Of a stretch of DNA of 64,000 bases, positions 25,071 through 34,727 are shown piece after piece (the first letter of the stretch is position 1; every line of letters starts with the position of its first letter). Below the pieces are notes generated by a model. It was given only the letters and a program-made list of their open reading frames with translations, searched no databases and had not been told where the DNA came from. Source of the stretch: Methylobacterium longum (GTDB lineage: Bacteria > Pseudomonadota > Alphaproteobacteria > Rhizobiales > Beijerinckiaceae). The stretch spans positions 186,001 to 250,000 of the forward strand of contig NZ_BPQS01000003.1 of NCBI RefSeq assembly GCF_022179385.1. The letters run 5' to 3'. Position numbers and translations under genes: made by a program.

Positions 25071-25364
25071 TCAGGCAAAGAACAGGTACAGCAGCAGCAG
25101 GATGGCCACGACGAGGGGGCCGCGCCAGCCGACAGCCGGGGCCAGGGCGCCGACCGCTCCCGCCGCACCGGACACAATCACGCCCAGGATGGCCAGAAGC
25201 CAAGCTTCGCGGATCCCGCCGATCGCGAGGGCGAGGACCCAGCAGATCACGACGCCGGTACCGATCTCGACGAAGCGGACGAAGCCGCGATAAGTCTGCT
25301 CGTGGGTCTTCGCGTCCATCGCCGGGCTGTAAGTGTGCCCGGCCACCGTGTCACTCTCAGCCAT
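25071..25364 (-). CDS. aa3-type cytochrome c oxidase subunit IV-like protein
   Basis: Small membrane protein of 97 aa. The motif MDAKTHEQTYRGFVRF at about residues 16-31 followed by a TM helix is the alphaproteobacterial aa3 oxidase subunit IV signature; two further hydrophobic helices form the C-terminus. It is encoded away from any catalytic oxidase subunit and 206 bp upstream of pntAA. A dyad GACCCCGC/GCGGGGTC at 25001-25029 lies just after its stop and may end its transcript, though no T run follows. Confidence 0.8.
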   Translation of the reverse strand: MAESDTVAGHTYSPAMDAKTHEQTYRGFVRFVEIGTGVVICWVLALAIGGIREAWLLAILGVIVSGAAGAVGALAPAVGWRGPLVVAILLLLYLFFA

Positions 25365-25486
25365 CGTGCGCTCGTATCCCTAAGACGCGACTTCTTGCGG
25401 TCAGGGTGGGATGTAGCTCAAGCGTTTACCTGCCGCAATCGGACGCACGCAAGTTGATTGGCCTCTCGGTGGATCCCGGGGTGGCG

Positions 25487-26848
25487 TCAGGCGGGCTCCG
25501 GCAGGCGGGCCTCGGCGAGTGCCCTGCCCTGCCGCGCAGTCAACTCATCGAGGGAGAAATGCTCGATCTCCGCCTCGAACAACCGGTGGTAGTTAAGCTC
25601 CGACTTCAGATGGAGGAAGACGGCGCCGAGACCCACCGCCGCGCGATCCATGAACACGAATTCCTGCGGCACGGTCACGGGCCCGCGCTCCTTGAGCGCT
25701 TGATGCACCTCGAAGGCCTGACGACGGCCATACTCGCCGGGCTTGACGCCGTCCGCGACGGTTCGGGTGCGATCCTCCAGCAGCGGACCGTAGATGAAGC
25801 GCGCCCAGATGTTCAGGATCTCGATCTTCTCTCGATCCAAGTCGCGGAAGCCCCACACCTCGTAGGCGTGGACGATGCGAGCCTCGTCGTTCTCCAGCAG
25901 GCCGCGATAGAGATCCACCACGCCGCCGACGAAGCGCGGATGGAAGATGCGCACGCAGCCGTAGTCGAGAAGATTGATGCCGGCCGCTTCCCCGCCGTCC
26001 GAGAAGACCGTGTAGTTGCCGAGATGCGGATCTCCGTGGATCACCGCGGCGCGGCTGAACGGATGCCACCACGCCTTGAACATCGCCTGGGCGATCCGGT
26101 TGCGCACCTCCACCGGTTCCTCGGCAAAGCCCAGGATCTTGTCCCCATCGAGCCATCCGAGCGTCAGGAGGCGCTTGGTCGACAGTTCGGGGAACACCCG
26201 CGGCACGCGCACGACGTCGATGTCCTTCAGCACGGCAGCGTAGAGGTCGGCGTGCTTGGCTTCACGTTCGTAATCGAGTTCCTCGCGGACGCGCGCACCG
26301 ATCTCCTTGGCGATCTCCCGCGTGTCGAGCCAGGAGTTCATCCGGCGGTGCAGCGCGAAGGCGACTTCCAGCTGCTTCAGGTCTGCCTCGACCGCGGATT
26401 GCATGTCCGGATATTGGAGCTTGCAGGCGAGCCGCACGCCATCCTTCGTGCTGGCACGGTGCACCTGCCCCAGCGAGGCCGCCGCGGCAGGCTTCAGGTC
26501 GAAGCTGCCGAACCGGGCCTGCCAGCCGGCCCCCAGCTCGGACTGCATCCGGCGCCGGACGAAGGCGGCCCCCATCGGGGGGGCGTCGGCCTGGAGCTTC
26601 TGGAGTTCGGCGGCGTATTCGGGCGGCAGCAGGTCCGGCACGGTGGCGAGTAGCTGCGCCACCTTCATGATCGGGCCCTTCAGGCCGCCCAGCGCCTGGG
26701 CCAGAGCCGCCGCGTTGGTTGTGCCCTCCTTCCCGAACAGGCGCGACATCGCCATGCGGGCGGCGACGCCGCCGACATTGGCTCCCACGCTGGCGTAGCG
26801 CCCCGCGCGGGCGGTGAACCGGTTGGCTTCGCGGTCGGTCTCGGCCAT
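25487..26848 (-). CDS. ABC1/UbiB family atypical kinase (AarF-like)
   Basis: Soluble protein of 453 aa of the ABC1/ADCK/UbiB family, which supports quinone biosynthesis or lipid handling and has kinase-like ATPase activity. The family-specific KxGQ-type helix is present as IMKVAQLLATVPDLLPPEYAAELQKLQ; then the Ala-rich loop PAAAASLGQVHRA replacing the P-loop, VACKLQYPD-type lysine (LACKLQYPDMQ), and catalytic IHGDPHLGNYTVF plus metal motif NLLDYGCVRIF. The variant KVAQ instead of KxGQ is notable. It is leftward, monocistronic by position; no ubiquinone gene is nearby. Confidence 0.9.
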   Translation of the reverse strand: MAETDREANRFTARAGRYASVGANVGGVAARMAMSRLFGKEGTTNAAALAQALGGLKGPIMKVAQLLATVPDLLPPEYAAELQKLQADAPPMGAAFVRRRMQSELGAGWQARFGSFDLKPAAAASLGQVHRASTKDGVRLACKLQYPDMQSAVEADLKQLEVAFALHRRMNSWLDTREIAKEIGARVREELDYEREAKHADLYAAVLKDIDVVRVPRVFPELSTKRLLTLGWLDGDKILGFAEEPVEVRNRIAQAMFKAWWHPFSRAAVIHGDPHLGNYTVFSDGGEAAGINLLDYGCVRIFHPRFVGGVVDLYRGLLENDEARIVHAYEVWGFRDLDREKIEILNIWARFIYGPLLEDRTRTVADGVKPGEYGRRQAFEVHQALKERGPVTVPQEFVFMDRAAVGLGAVFLHLKSELNYHRLFEAEIEHFSLDELTARQGRALAEARLPEPA

Positions 26849-27124
26849 CGCTCGATCTGCTTATCTGCTGCTGAGCGGGAGATATGCCGCGCCAGCGCAG
26901 GCGCCAGGGGCGTGGGTCCCTGCGCCGCGGGCGCTCAAACGGGCCAGGGCCCCCGGATCCGGCGGCTCTCGCCACCGCGGTCGATCACGTCCGGCCCGCG
27001 GCCGCAAATCGGCAGCACAACGATCGCCTGGGAGCGGGCTCGAAGACACGCTCCTCGCGGTGGATCATCCCCGGGAAGGTGGACGTCCGGTCCCACAACC
27101 CGGGGACCGGGCGCGACGCGTCAG

Positions 27125-28996
27125 TCAGGCCTGGCTCTCCATTCCCTCCAGCTCCACGATCATGCCTTCGATCATCCCGAGCCCGATCTGCCAGAAGCCC
27201 GGATCCTTCGCGTCGAGACCGAAGGGCGCGAGCAGTTCGCCGTAGGGTTTCGATCCGCCGGCCGAGAGGAGCGCGAAGTAGCGTTCGACGAAGCCCGCCT
27301 CAGCCTGGGCGTAGACGCCGTAGAGCGAGTTCACGAGGCAGTCGCCGAAGGCGTAGGCGTAGACGTAGAAGGGCGAGTGGATGAAGTGCGGGATGTAGGC
27401 CCAGAACGGCTCGTAGCCCGCGTCCAGCGTGATCGCCGGCCCGAGCGACTCGGCCTGCACCGACAGCCACAAAGCGTTGATCTGGTCGATCGTCAGCTCG
27501 CCCTTGGCGCGGGCAAGATGCACCTTCCTCTCGAAGGAATAAAAGGCGATCTGCCGGACCACCGTGTTGATCATGTCCTCGACCTTCGCGGCGAGCATCG
27601 CCCGGCGCTGGGTCGTGTCGCTGGTGGCCGCGAGTAGCTTCCGGAAAGTGAGCATCTCGCCGAAGACGCTCGCCGTCTCGGCCAAGGTCAGGGGCGTGGG
27701 CGCCATCAGGGCGCCGTTCGGGCCGGCGAGCACCTGATGGACGCCGTGGCCGAGTTCGTGGGCCAGGGTCATCACGTCCCGCGGCTTGCCCTGATAATTG
27801 ACCAGCACGTAGGGGTGCACGGATGGCACGGTCGGATGTGCGAACGCACCCGGAGCCTTGCCGGGACGGGTCGGCGCGTCGATCCAGCGGCCATCGAAGA
27901 AGCGCTTCGCGATGCCGGCCATCTCGGGTGAGAAGGCGTCGTAGGCCGACAGCACCGTGTCGCGGGCCTCCGACCATGGGATCGTGCGCTGCTCGACCCT
28001 GGGCAGCGGCGCGTTGCGATCCCAGTAGGGCAGCGAATCCTGCCCGAACCATCTGGCCTTGAGCCTGTAGTACCGATGCGACAGGCGCGGATACGCGGCC
28101 CGAACAGCATCCACGAGGGCCTCGACGACCTCGGGCTCGACGCGGTTGGCGAGGTGGCGGGCCTCGGCCACGTCCTTGAAGCCCCGCCACCGGTCGGAGA
28201 TCTCCTTATCCTTGGCCAGGGTGTTGGTGATCAAAGTGAACACGCGCAAGTTGCTGCGCAGCACCGTGCTGATCGCGCCGGCGGCCTCCTTGCGGACGGC
28301 TCCGTCCGGATCCTGAAGCTTGTTCAGGGTCGGCTCCAGCGGCATCTCCTCGCCCTGGACGGTGAATCGCAGCGAGGCGATCGTCTCGTTGAACAGGCGG
28401 TCCCACGCGGCGTTCGACGTGACGGATTTCTCCAGGAACAGCTTCTCGGTACGGTCGTCGAGCTGGTGCGGCTTCTCCCGCCGCAGATCCTCGATCCACG
28501 GCGCGTAGCGGGCGAGCGGCCCGTCCGCCATCGCGGCGTTCATTACGGCGTCGTCGACGCGATTCAATTCCAGGGCGAAGAATAACAGGTCGGCAGAGGC
28601 GTTCGTCAGACGCTCGCGGGTGTCCCCATAGAACTTGGCCCGCGCCTCGTCGGTGGTGTCACCGGAATAGATTAAGCCGGCGAAGGACATCAGCTTGCCC
28701 AGCAGATCCTCGATGCCCTCGTAGGCACGCACCGCCTCGGCGAGGCGCGTCGAAGCATCCGGAGCGCCCGCCATCTCGGCGACGCGACCGGCATAGGATT
28801 CGGAGAAGCGGCGGCATTCCTCCTCGGCGCGGGTCATGTCGGCGGAGAACTCGGGAGCGTCGAGGCCGGAATAGAGATCCGACAGGTCCCATTCCGGAAG
28901 GTGGCCGAGGTCGGCGGCCTTCGCGGCGGCGCGCGCGGCGCTCACGCCCTCGGGCAGGCGGACGTTCACCGGCGAGGCGGTGGGGCTCGGCATCAT
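27125..28996 (-). CDS. pepF: M3 family oligoendopeptidase F (PepF)
   Basis: Zinc metallopeptidase of 623 aa that cleaves short cytoplasmic peptides. The zinc motif is HELGH at residues 413-417, with the third ligand in the MLTFRKLL-preceding helix (LAETASVFGEML). The N-terminal helical domain includes WDLSDLYSGLDAPEF, typical of PepF/M3B, and the C-terminus carries IPHFIHSPFYVYAYAFGD. Start is ATG 28996 or the adjacent ATG 28993. It is divergent from the NtrC-type regulator across 261 bp. Confidence 0.94.
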   Translation of the reverse strand: MMPSPTASPVNVRLPEGVSAARAAAKAADLGHLPEWDLSDLYSGLDAPEFSADMTRAEEECRRFSESYAGRVAEMAGAPDASTRLAEAVRAYEGIEDLLGKLMSFAGLIYSGDTTDEARAKFYGDTRERLTNASADLLFFALELNRVDDAVMNAAMADGPLARYAPWIEDLRREKPHQLDDRTEKLFLEKSVTSNAAWDRLFNETIASLRFTVQGEEMPLEPTLNKLQDPDGAVRKEAAGAISTVLRSNLRVFTLITNTLAKDKEISDRWRGFKDVAEARHLANRVEPEVVEALVDAVRAAYPRLSHRYYRLKARWFGQDSLPYWDRNAPLPRVEQRTIPWSEARDTVLSAYDAFSPEMAGIAKRFFDGRWIDAPTRPGKAPGAFAHPTVPSVHPYVLVNYQGKPRDVMTLAHELGHGVHQVLAGPNGALMAPTPLTLAETASVFGEMLTFRKLLAATSDTTQRRAMLAAKVEDMINTVVRQIAFYSFERKVHLARAKGELTIDQINALWLSVQAESLGPAITLDAGYEPFWAYIPHFIHSPFYVYAYAFGDCLVNSLYGVYAQAEAGFVERYFALLSAGGSKPYGELLAPFGLDAKDPGFWQIGLGMIEGMIVELEGMESQA

Positions 28997-29257
28997 GTCG
29001 CGCGTTCCTCTCGAGAGGCGAAGGCAGGGGCAGAGGCCCCGTACCCTGATATCGATCGCGTCGCCATGCGTTCAACGCGGCCCGTTGGCTCGTGGACGGG
29101 CGTTCCCTGACGAAGCGGCGCAAACGTCGTTAAGCGGCACTTTACGTCTGTCGGTCACCCTCCGGCTCGAAACGAAACACACGCCGATTCGATGCCTGCG
29201 CCCGGGGTGAAGCCGGCGTCGCATGCCCGGTTCTCGTGTGCCGTGCAGGGAGCCTTC

Positions 29258-30742
29258 ATGTCCACAACCGTGCTGATCGTGGACGACGATCCGGTCCAAC
29301 GCCGCCTCGCCGAGGCGGCGGTGCGCCGCTTCGGCTTCGAGCCGCGCATCGCCGAGACGGGGATGGACGCCCTCACCCTCCTCAGATCCGAGGGTGCCGA
29401 CGTCGTGCTCCTCGACTTGGTGATGCCAGGGCTCGACGGCCTGGGCGTGCTGGCCGAGATGCGCAAGAGCGGCCTCGCCACGCCAGTCATCGTGCAGACC
29501 TCCAACGGATCCATCGACACGGTCGTCACCGCCATGCGGGCCGGCGCCGTCGATTTCGTGGTCAAGCCGGCCGGCGCCGAGCGGCTGCAGGTCTCGATCA
29601 AGAACGCCCTGCGGGTGGATACGCTCGAGGAGGAGGTCCGCCGCATGCGGCGGAGGGCGTCCGGCGCCCTGTCGTTCAAGGACCTCACCTCCAAGAGCCC
29701 CGATATGGAACGGGTGATCCGCCTCGCCGAGCGGGCGGCGAAATCCAGCATCCCGGTCCTCATCGAGGGCGAGTCCGGCGTCGGCAAGGAAGTGCTGGCG
29801 CGGGCGATCCAGGGTTCCGGCGACCGACGCGGCAAGGCGTTCGTGACGGTGAACTGCGGCGCGATCCCCGACAACCTGGTCGAGTCCACCTTGTTCGGGC
29901 ACGAGAAGGGCGCCTTCACCGGCGCCACCGAGAAGCACGCGGGCAAGTTCGTGGAAGCCTCCGGCGGTACGCTGTTCCTGGACGAGATCGGCGAACTGCC
30001 GCTGGACGCGCAGGTGAAGCTGCTGCGCGCGCTGCAGGAGGGCGAGGTCGATCCGGTCGGCGGCAAGCGGGCGGTGCGGGTGGATATCCGTCTCGTCTCG
30101 GCCACCAACCGTTCGCTCCTCGACCTCGTCAAGCAGGGCAAGTTCCGCGAAGACCTCTATTACCGCCTCAACGTCTTCCCCATGACGCTGCCGCCGCTGC
30201 GGGCGCGCCGGGAGGACATCCCCGACCTCGTGCGCTCGTTCTGCGCGCGGTTCGCGGCGGAGGAAGGCAAGCGGGTCCGGGCGATCACCCCGGAGGCGAT
30301 GGCGCTACTCACGCGCTATCCCTGGCCCGGCAATGTCCGGCAACTGGAGAACGCAGTGTTCCGCGCCGTGGTGCTCGCGGACGCCGACGAGCTGACGGTC
30401 GCCGAATTTCCGCAGATCGCCGCGCAGGTCGAGGGTTTCGACGTTCGGATTCCCGCCGCGCCACACCAGCAGACCCTGCCGGCCTATGCGCCCGAGCCGG
30501 TGCGCGAGATCGTGCGGGTCGAGGTCCGTGATCCGCACGCCATGTCGCTCGTGGCCGAGGAGACCGGCGAGATGAAGCCGATGGATGTGCTGGAGGCTGA
30601 AATCATCCGGTACGCGCTGCAGTTCTACCGCCAGCGCATGTCGGAGGTCTCGCGTCGCCTCGGTATCGGCCGATCCACGCTCTACCGGAAGCTCAAGGAT
30701 CTGGGCCTCGAAGGTGAGGACAAGTCGGAGGATGCGGCCTGA
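29258..30742 (+). CDS. sigma-54-dependent response regulator (NtrC/DctD-type)
   Basis: Transcriptional activator of 494 aa. Receiver domain at 1-120 with D53 as phospho-acceptor (VLLDLVMPG) and K103. AAA+ domain at about 145-375: Walker A GESGVGKE at 171-178, GAFTGA loop at 218-223 that contacts sigma-54, Walker B GGTLFLDEIGE, arginine-finger region and LTRYPWPGNVRQLENAV. A linker of about 80 residues precedes a C-terminal Fis-type helix-turn-helix (MSEVSRRLGIGRSTLYRKLKDLGL). The start at 29258 is preferred (GGGAG upstream); the longer version from 29192 has no homologous N-terminus. No cognate kinase is adjacent, so the signal is unknown. Confidence 0.93.
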   Translation: MSTTVLIVDDDPVQRRLAEAAVRRFGFEPRIAETGMDALTLLRSEGADVVLLDLVMPGLDGLGVLAEMRKSGLATPVIVQTSNGSIDTVVTAMRAGAVDFVVKPAGAERLQVSIKNALRVDTLEEEVRRMRRRASGALSFKDLTSKSPDMERVIRLAERAAKSSIPVLIEGESGVGKEVLARAIQGSGDRRGKAFVTVNCGAIPDNLVESTLFGHEKGAFTGATEKHAGKFVEASGGTLFLDEIGELPLDAQVKLLRALQEGEVDPVGGKRAVRVDIRLVSATNRSLLDLVKQGKFREDLYYRLNVFPMTLPPLRARREDIPDLVRSFCARFAAEEGKRVRAITPEAMALLTRYPWPGNVRQLENAVFRAVVLADADELTVAEFPQIAAQVEGFDVRIPAAPHQQTLPAYAPEPVREIVRVEVRDPHAMSLVAEETGEMKPMDVLEAEIIRYALQFYRQRMSEVSRRLGIGRSTLYRKLKDLGLEGEDKSEDAA

Positions 30743-30747
30743 CCGTG

Positions 30748-30772
30748 GTCCGCGTGCGCTAGCGCACCGGAC
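30748..30772 (+). terminator. hairpin after the NtrC-type gene
   Basis: GTCCG(c)GTGCGC-TA-GCGCACCGGAC, an 11-bp stem with one bulged C starting five bases after the stop. It is followed by AAAA rather than T residues, so termination efficiency is doubtful. Confidence 0.4.
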
Positions 30773-30985
30773 AAAACCGCGAGCGGCGGCTGCGCTGGAC
30801 CTCGGACGGCGCTCTCGACCCGCAACGATGACTGGCCGGACCGAGCGATCTGAAGCATTGACCGAAGTGCAACACCGGCAGATCTATCGGTTTATCTTCG
30901 AAGACTACGGTTGATGAAAGCCACGCTTGGGCGGATAATCAAGGTATGAGCGTGCGGTTCGGCCGCCGCACCCTGGGAGAACACG

Positions 30986-32974
30986 ATGCGCGTCCCGCGC
31001 TCCAGCCTCATGGCGCTGGCCGCCCTGATGACCGGCACGCTGGCTTCCGCCGGTGCGCTCGGCGCCGAGACGGCGGCCCTCGATCTGCCGCCGGCCGAGT
31101 CTCCCGCCTCAACGCCGGCCACGCCGCCGCCGACGACGGAACCGGCTGCGACCTCGCTTCCCGACTACAAACCCGAGCCCCCCGCCCCCGAACCGGCGGC
31201 CCCCGTGGCTGCAGCCCCGGTCGCCCCCGTCGATCCGCTCGGCGCCGCCGTCTTCGCCCGCCTGGGGGAGACGGCGCCCCTCCTGCTGCGCCTGACCGGC
31301 AAGGAACGCGACGCGATCCGAAGCTTCTACGAAGCGCGCGCCTACAAGCCGCTCTGGGTGGTCGACGGGGCATGGACTGAGCCCGCCAAGGCTGTCGCGG
31401 CGCGCCTGGCCGCGTCGGCCGAGGACGGCCTCGATGCGCGCGCCTACCCGGTGCCGACCCTGGCCGAGAAGCCGGACGAGAAGGCGGTGGCCGACGCCGA
31501 CCTCCGCCTGTCCGCGGCCGTCATCCTCTACGCCCGCGATGCGCGCGGCGGACGGGTCAACCTGACCGCGATCTCGCGTCTGATCACACCCAAGCTCGAC
31601 CTTCCGTCCGGCGCCGAGGTGCTGGGCAAGCTGAACGAGGCCGGCGGGAAGGCCGGCGACGCGTTGCAGGCCTACAATCCCGCCACGCCGGGTTACGTGG
31701 CGCTGAAGACGCGTCTGGCTGCCCTGCGGGGACCGGCGCCTACGTCCGTGAAGGCCCTGCGGCTTCCCGCCGGTCCGGTCCTGCGTCTGGGGATGCGCGA
31801 CCCACGGGTGCCCCTGCTGCGAACCCATTTCGGCCTCGAATCGCGACCGGCCGCCACGCTCGACCACGGGCCCGGCGAGCCGGAGGAGTACGATGCCGTC
31901 GTGGCCGAGGCCGTCACCAAGTTCCAGCGCGGTCGCGGAGTACCGGCGAACGGGGTGCTGAATGTCCAGACGGTCCTCGCGCTGGCCGATGCCGGGCGGT
32001 CCAGCCGGCCGACCGGGAGCGAGGCCGAGCTCATCGTCAACATGGAGCGTTGGCGCTGGCTGCCGGGCGATCTCGGGCCGGACTACATCCTCGTCAACGT
32101 CCCGGAATACCGCCTGCGCGCCTATCGCGGCGGGACGCTGCGCGACGAGGCGCGCGTCATCGTCGGCAAGCCGGAATCACGCACGCCGCTGTTCTCGGGT
32201 CTGATGGAGTACGCGGTCGTCAACCCATCCTGGTACGTGCCACCCTCGATCCTGAAGACCATGGCACCCAAGCTGGCGGGCTACGGCGGGAAAACCTGGG
32301 GTGGGTACGAGGTCGTCCGCCGCGGTGGCCACGTCTCGTTGCGCCAGCCCCCGGGGGAGCGCAATGCGCTCGGCTTCATCAAGTTCATGTTCCCAAACCA
32401 GCACGCGGTCTACCTGCACGACACGCCGAACCGCTCCCTGTTCTCCGCCGCGAAGCGTGATTTCAGCCACGGCTGCGTGCGCGTGGACGATCCGTTCCGC
32501 CTCGCCGACGCGGTTCTGCCGGACTGGTCGCAGGAGCGCCTGAAGAAGCTGATTGGCAAGGGGGAGCGCACCATCCGGCTTCCCGAGAAGCTGCCGGTGC
32601 ACCTCGCCTACTTCACCGCCTACGTCGACGACTCGGGCGCCTACCGCACCTTGCCCGACCTCTACGGCTACGATGCGCCGATGCGCGCGGCGCTCGGCCT
32701 GCCGGGCGGCGGCGGCCCGGCGATCGCCCGTCTGCCCGACGAGGCCCCCCGCAAGGCGGAACGCGCCGCGGCGCCGGCGAAACCACGGGTCGTGCAGCGA
32801 TCCGCAACGCGCCACCACGCGTCCGACGATTGGGCGAACCGTCGGTACGAGGAGGTGGATACGCCCCGCCGCGCCGTCCGCCGCGCCGCCCGCGCGGACG
32901 CCGCTCCGGAATACGGCGAGCCGGGGCTGTGGACCCCGGCACCGCAGCAGCCAGTCTCGCGCGGTTGGTGGTAG
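30986..32974 (+). CDS. L,D-transpeptidase (YcbB/LdtD-like), exported
   Basis: Periplasmic enzyme of 662 aa that makes 3-3 cross-links in peptidoglycan. Signal peptide at 1-27 (LMALAALMTGTLASAGALGA). A Pro/Ala/Glu-rich linker covers about 30-85. Then come the YcbB-type scaffold, a peptidoglycan-binding repeat (VVAEAVTKFQRGRGVPANGVLNVQT) and the YkuD catalytic domain with SHGCVRVDDPF, catalytic Cys497 and upstream His in YLHDTPNRSLF. The C-terminal 80 residues are a basic, Ala/Arg-rich low-complexity tail. GGGAGA precedes the ATG. It is followed 141 bp later by a second cell-wall gene on the same strand. Confidence 0.92.
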   Translation: MRVPRSSLMALAALMTGTLASAGALGAETAALDLPPAESPASTPATPPPTTEPAATSLPDYKPEPPAPEPAAPVAAAPVAPVDPLGAAVFARLGETAPLLLRLTGKERDAIRSFYEARAYKPLWVVDGAWTEPAKAVAARLAASAEDGLDARAYPVPTLAEKPDEKAVADADLRLSAAVILYARDARGGRVNLTAISRLITPKLDLPSGAEVLGKLNEAGGKAGDALQAYNPATPGYVALKTRLAALRGPAPTSVKALRLPAGPVLRLGMRDPRVPLLRTHFGLESRPAATLDHGPGEPEEYDAVVAEAVTKFQRGRGVPANGVLNVQTVLALADAGRSSRPTGSEAELIVNMERWRWLPGDLGPDYILVNVPEYRLRAYRGGTLRDEARVIVGKPESRTPLFSGLMEYAVVNPSWYVPPSILKTMAPKLAGYGGKTWGGYEVVRRGGHVSLRQPPGERNALGFIKFMFPNQHAVYLHDTPNRSLFSAAKRDFSHGCVRVDDPFRLADAVLPDWSQERLKKLIGKGERTIRLPEKLPVHLAYFTAYVDDSGAYRTLPDLYGYDAPMRAALGLPGGGGPAIARLPDEAPRKAERAAAPAKPRVVQRSATRHHASDDWANRRYEEVDTPRRAVRRAARADAAPEYGEPGLWTPAPQQPVSRGWW

Positions 32975-33000
32975 CGCCCCCGCCAAACCGCAACTTTCAG

Positions 33001-33014
33001 GTGCGCATGCGCAC
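33001..33014. repeat. perfect 14-bp palindrome between two cell-wall genes
   Basis: GTGCGCATGCGCAC lies 27 bp after the L,D-transpeptidase stop and about 100 bp before the DUF882 gene start. It has no loop, so it is more likely a protein site than a terminator. No known motif was recognised. Confidence 0.45.
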
Positions 33015-33115
33015 AGCCGGGCACGATTTCGCCACGGTGCAGCCTTAGCCGTTTCGATTGAGACGCCCGCCTGACTTCCGCCACGCGCGGCCGCCGGGAG
33101 AGGATCAGGACAACC

Positions 33116-34618
33116 GTGCCGTATCTCCCGCGCGCCTTTCGCCACCTCGTGCTGGCCTTGTCCGGCATCGCTGTCGGCCTGATCGCCGGAACGGTCGAGA
33201 CCGAGGATGCGGTCGCCAACGGCGACACACGCTCCCTGACGATCCTCCACACGCACACGCAGGAGAGCGCGACCATCACGTTCAAGCGCGACGGTCGTTA
33301 CGACCGCGCGGCGCTCGACCAGCTGAACTGGCTCCTGCGCGATTGGCGCGTCAACGAGCCTACCAAGATGGATCCACGGCTCTTCGACACGGTCTGGGAA
33401 GCCTACCGGCAGGTCGGCTCGAATCAGGCGATCCATATCGTCTCGGCCTACCGGTCGCCGGGCACGAACGCGATGCTGCGGCGGCGTTCCAAGATGGTGG
33501 CCGAGTTCAGCCAGCACATGCTCGGCAAGGCGATGGACTTCTATCTGCCGGACGTGCCGATCGACCGGATCCGCGAGGTCGGGCTCCAGATGCAGCGCGG
33601 CGGCGTCGGTTGGTATCCGCATGCCGGGACACCCTTCATCCACCTCGATGTTGGGTCGGTGCGGATGTGGCCGCGCATGACGCACGACCAGCTCGCGCGC
33701 CTGTTCCCGGATGGCAAGACGGTGCACTTGGCCAGCGATAATCGCCCGTTCCCCCGCTACGAGGAGGCCAAGGCCGAGATCCTCTCGCGGGGCGGAACGG
33801 TGGCGGGCATCACGACCCAGATGGCCGGCGGCGAGGAGGAGGACGGCCCCGGCCTGTTCGGCTTCCTGGCAAGCCTCTTCGGCGGCGGCTCCTCCGCGCC
33901 GCCACCGGAGCCGGCGCAGCCGGCACCGGTCGCAAAGAAATCCCGCCCGGCACCCGTCGTGGCCGTCGCGAGCGCCGATCCGCAGGATCCCGTCGGCGGC
34001 CGCGTTGCCCTCGCCTATGCGGCACCGGTCACGGACACCGTGCTGCGCGGATCCCTCCTGGAACGCGAGCAGGCCAAGGGATCCGATCTCCGCGCGGCGG
34101 ACGCCAAGGCATTGCTGACAGCCGCCAAGCCGAACCCAGCCTTCGACGAGGCCGCGTCAGTGATGGATGCGCCCTTGCCGCCGCGCCGGCCCTCGGATTT
34201 CGCCGCCGTGACCGCCGCGATCAACATGCCGTTGCCGCCGCCGCGCCCGATCCAGTTCGCCGCGCTCGGCGGAGGCATGGCCGTCCTGTCAGGGTCCACC
34301 GAGACCCGGGCGCTCGCCAAGACCATCCTGCCCGAACCTGCGCGCTCGCGCCCCGGCGCTGCGCCGGACGCCGATCCGAAGGTTCAATTGCGCGCGCTCT
34401 TCGAGGCGGTTTCGACCGGGCCGGTAGCGGCACCGGCGAGCCGGAACGCGCCTGTGCGCGTCGCCACAACCCGCGTTCGCGACGCAGCGCCCGAGGCCGT
34501 CGTGGCGGCCGCCCCCGATCGTGTATCGACGCGATTCAGCACCCGTAGCCCGGGTGACGACCTGACCGCGGCCCGATTCACGGGCTCCGCGACGCGGGCA
34601 GTACCCGCCGGACGCTGA
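33116..34618 (+). CDS. DUF882/M15-like murein endopeptidase (YcbK/MepK family) with long C-terminal extension
   Basis: Exported protein of 500 aa, GTG start with AGGA upstream. N-terminal signal anchor (LVLALSGIAVGLIAGTV), then the DUF882 peptidase domain at about 35-205 with zinc ligands in HIVSAYRSPGTNAML, SQHMLGKAMDFYLPDVP (HxxGxAxD) and GTPFIHLDVG (HxD). MepK-type enzymes cut the 3-3 cross-links that L,D-transpeptidases make, fitting the upstream neighbour. Residues 230-500 are disordered, rich in Pro/Ala/Arg with repeated PLPPRRPSDF/PLPPPRPIQF elements; such proline repeats may interact with the wall or with partners. Confidence 0.88.
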   Translation: MPYLPRAFRHLVLALSGIAVGLIAGTVETEDAVANGDTRSLTILHTHTQESATITFKRDGRYDRAALDQLNWLLRDWRVNEPTKMDPRLFDTVWEAYRQVGSNQAIHIVSAYRSPGTNAMLRRRSKMVAEFSQHMLGKAMDFYLPDVPIDRIREVGLQMQRGGVGWYPHAGTPFIHLDVGSVRMWPRMTHDQLARLFPDGKTVHLASDNRPFPRYEEAKAEILSRGGTVAGITTQMAGGEEEDGPGLFGFLASLFGGGSSAPPPEPAQPAPVAKKSRPAPVVAVASADPQDPVGGRVALAYAAPVTDTVLRGSLLEREQAKGSDLRAADAKALLTAAKPNPAFDEAASVMDAPLPPRRPSDFAAVTAAINMPLPPPRPIQFAALGGGMAVLSGSTETRALAKTILPEPARSRPGAAPDADPKVQLRALFEAVSTGPVAAPASRNAPVRVATTRVRDAAPEAVVAAAPDRVSTRFSTRSPGDDLTAARFTGSATRAVPAGR

Positions 34619-34727
34619 GCCTCGACGCTTCCCGAACAATCTTCGAACACGCGGGACAGCGACGCGCCACGCGACGGGCCGATCCCTCGATCGCTCATCG
34701 CCGGCGGCGCGGGGTGCTGGTGTTCCC

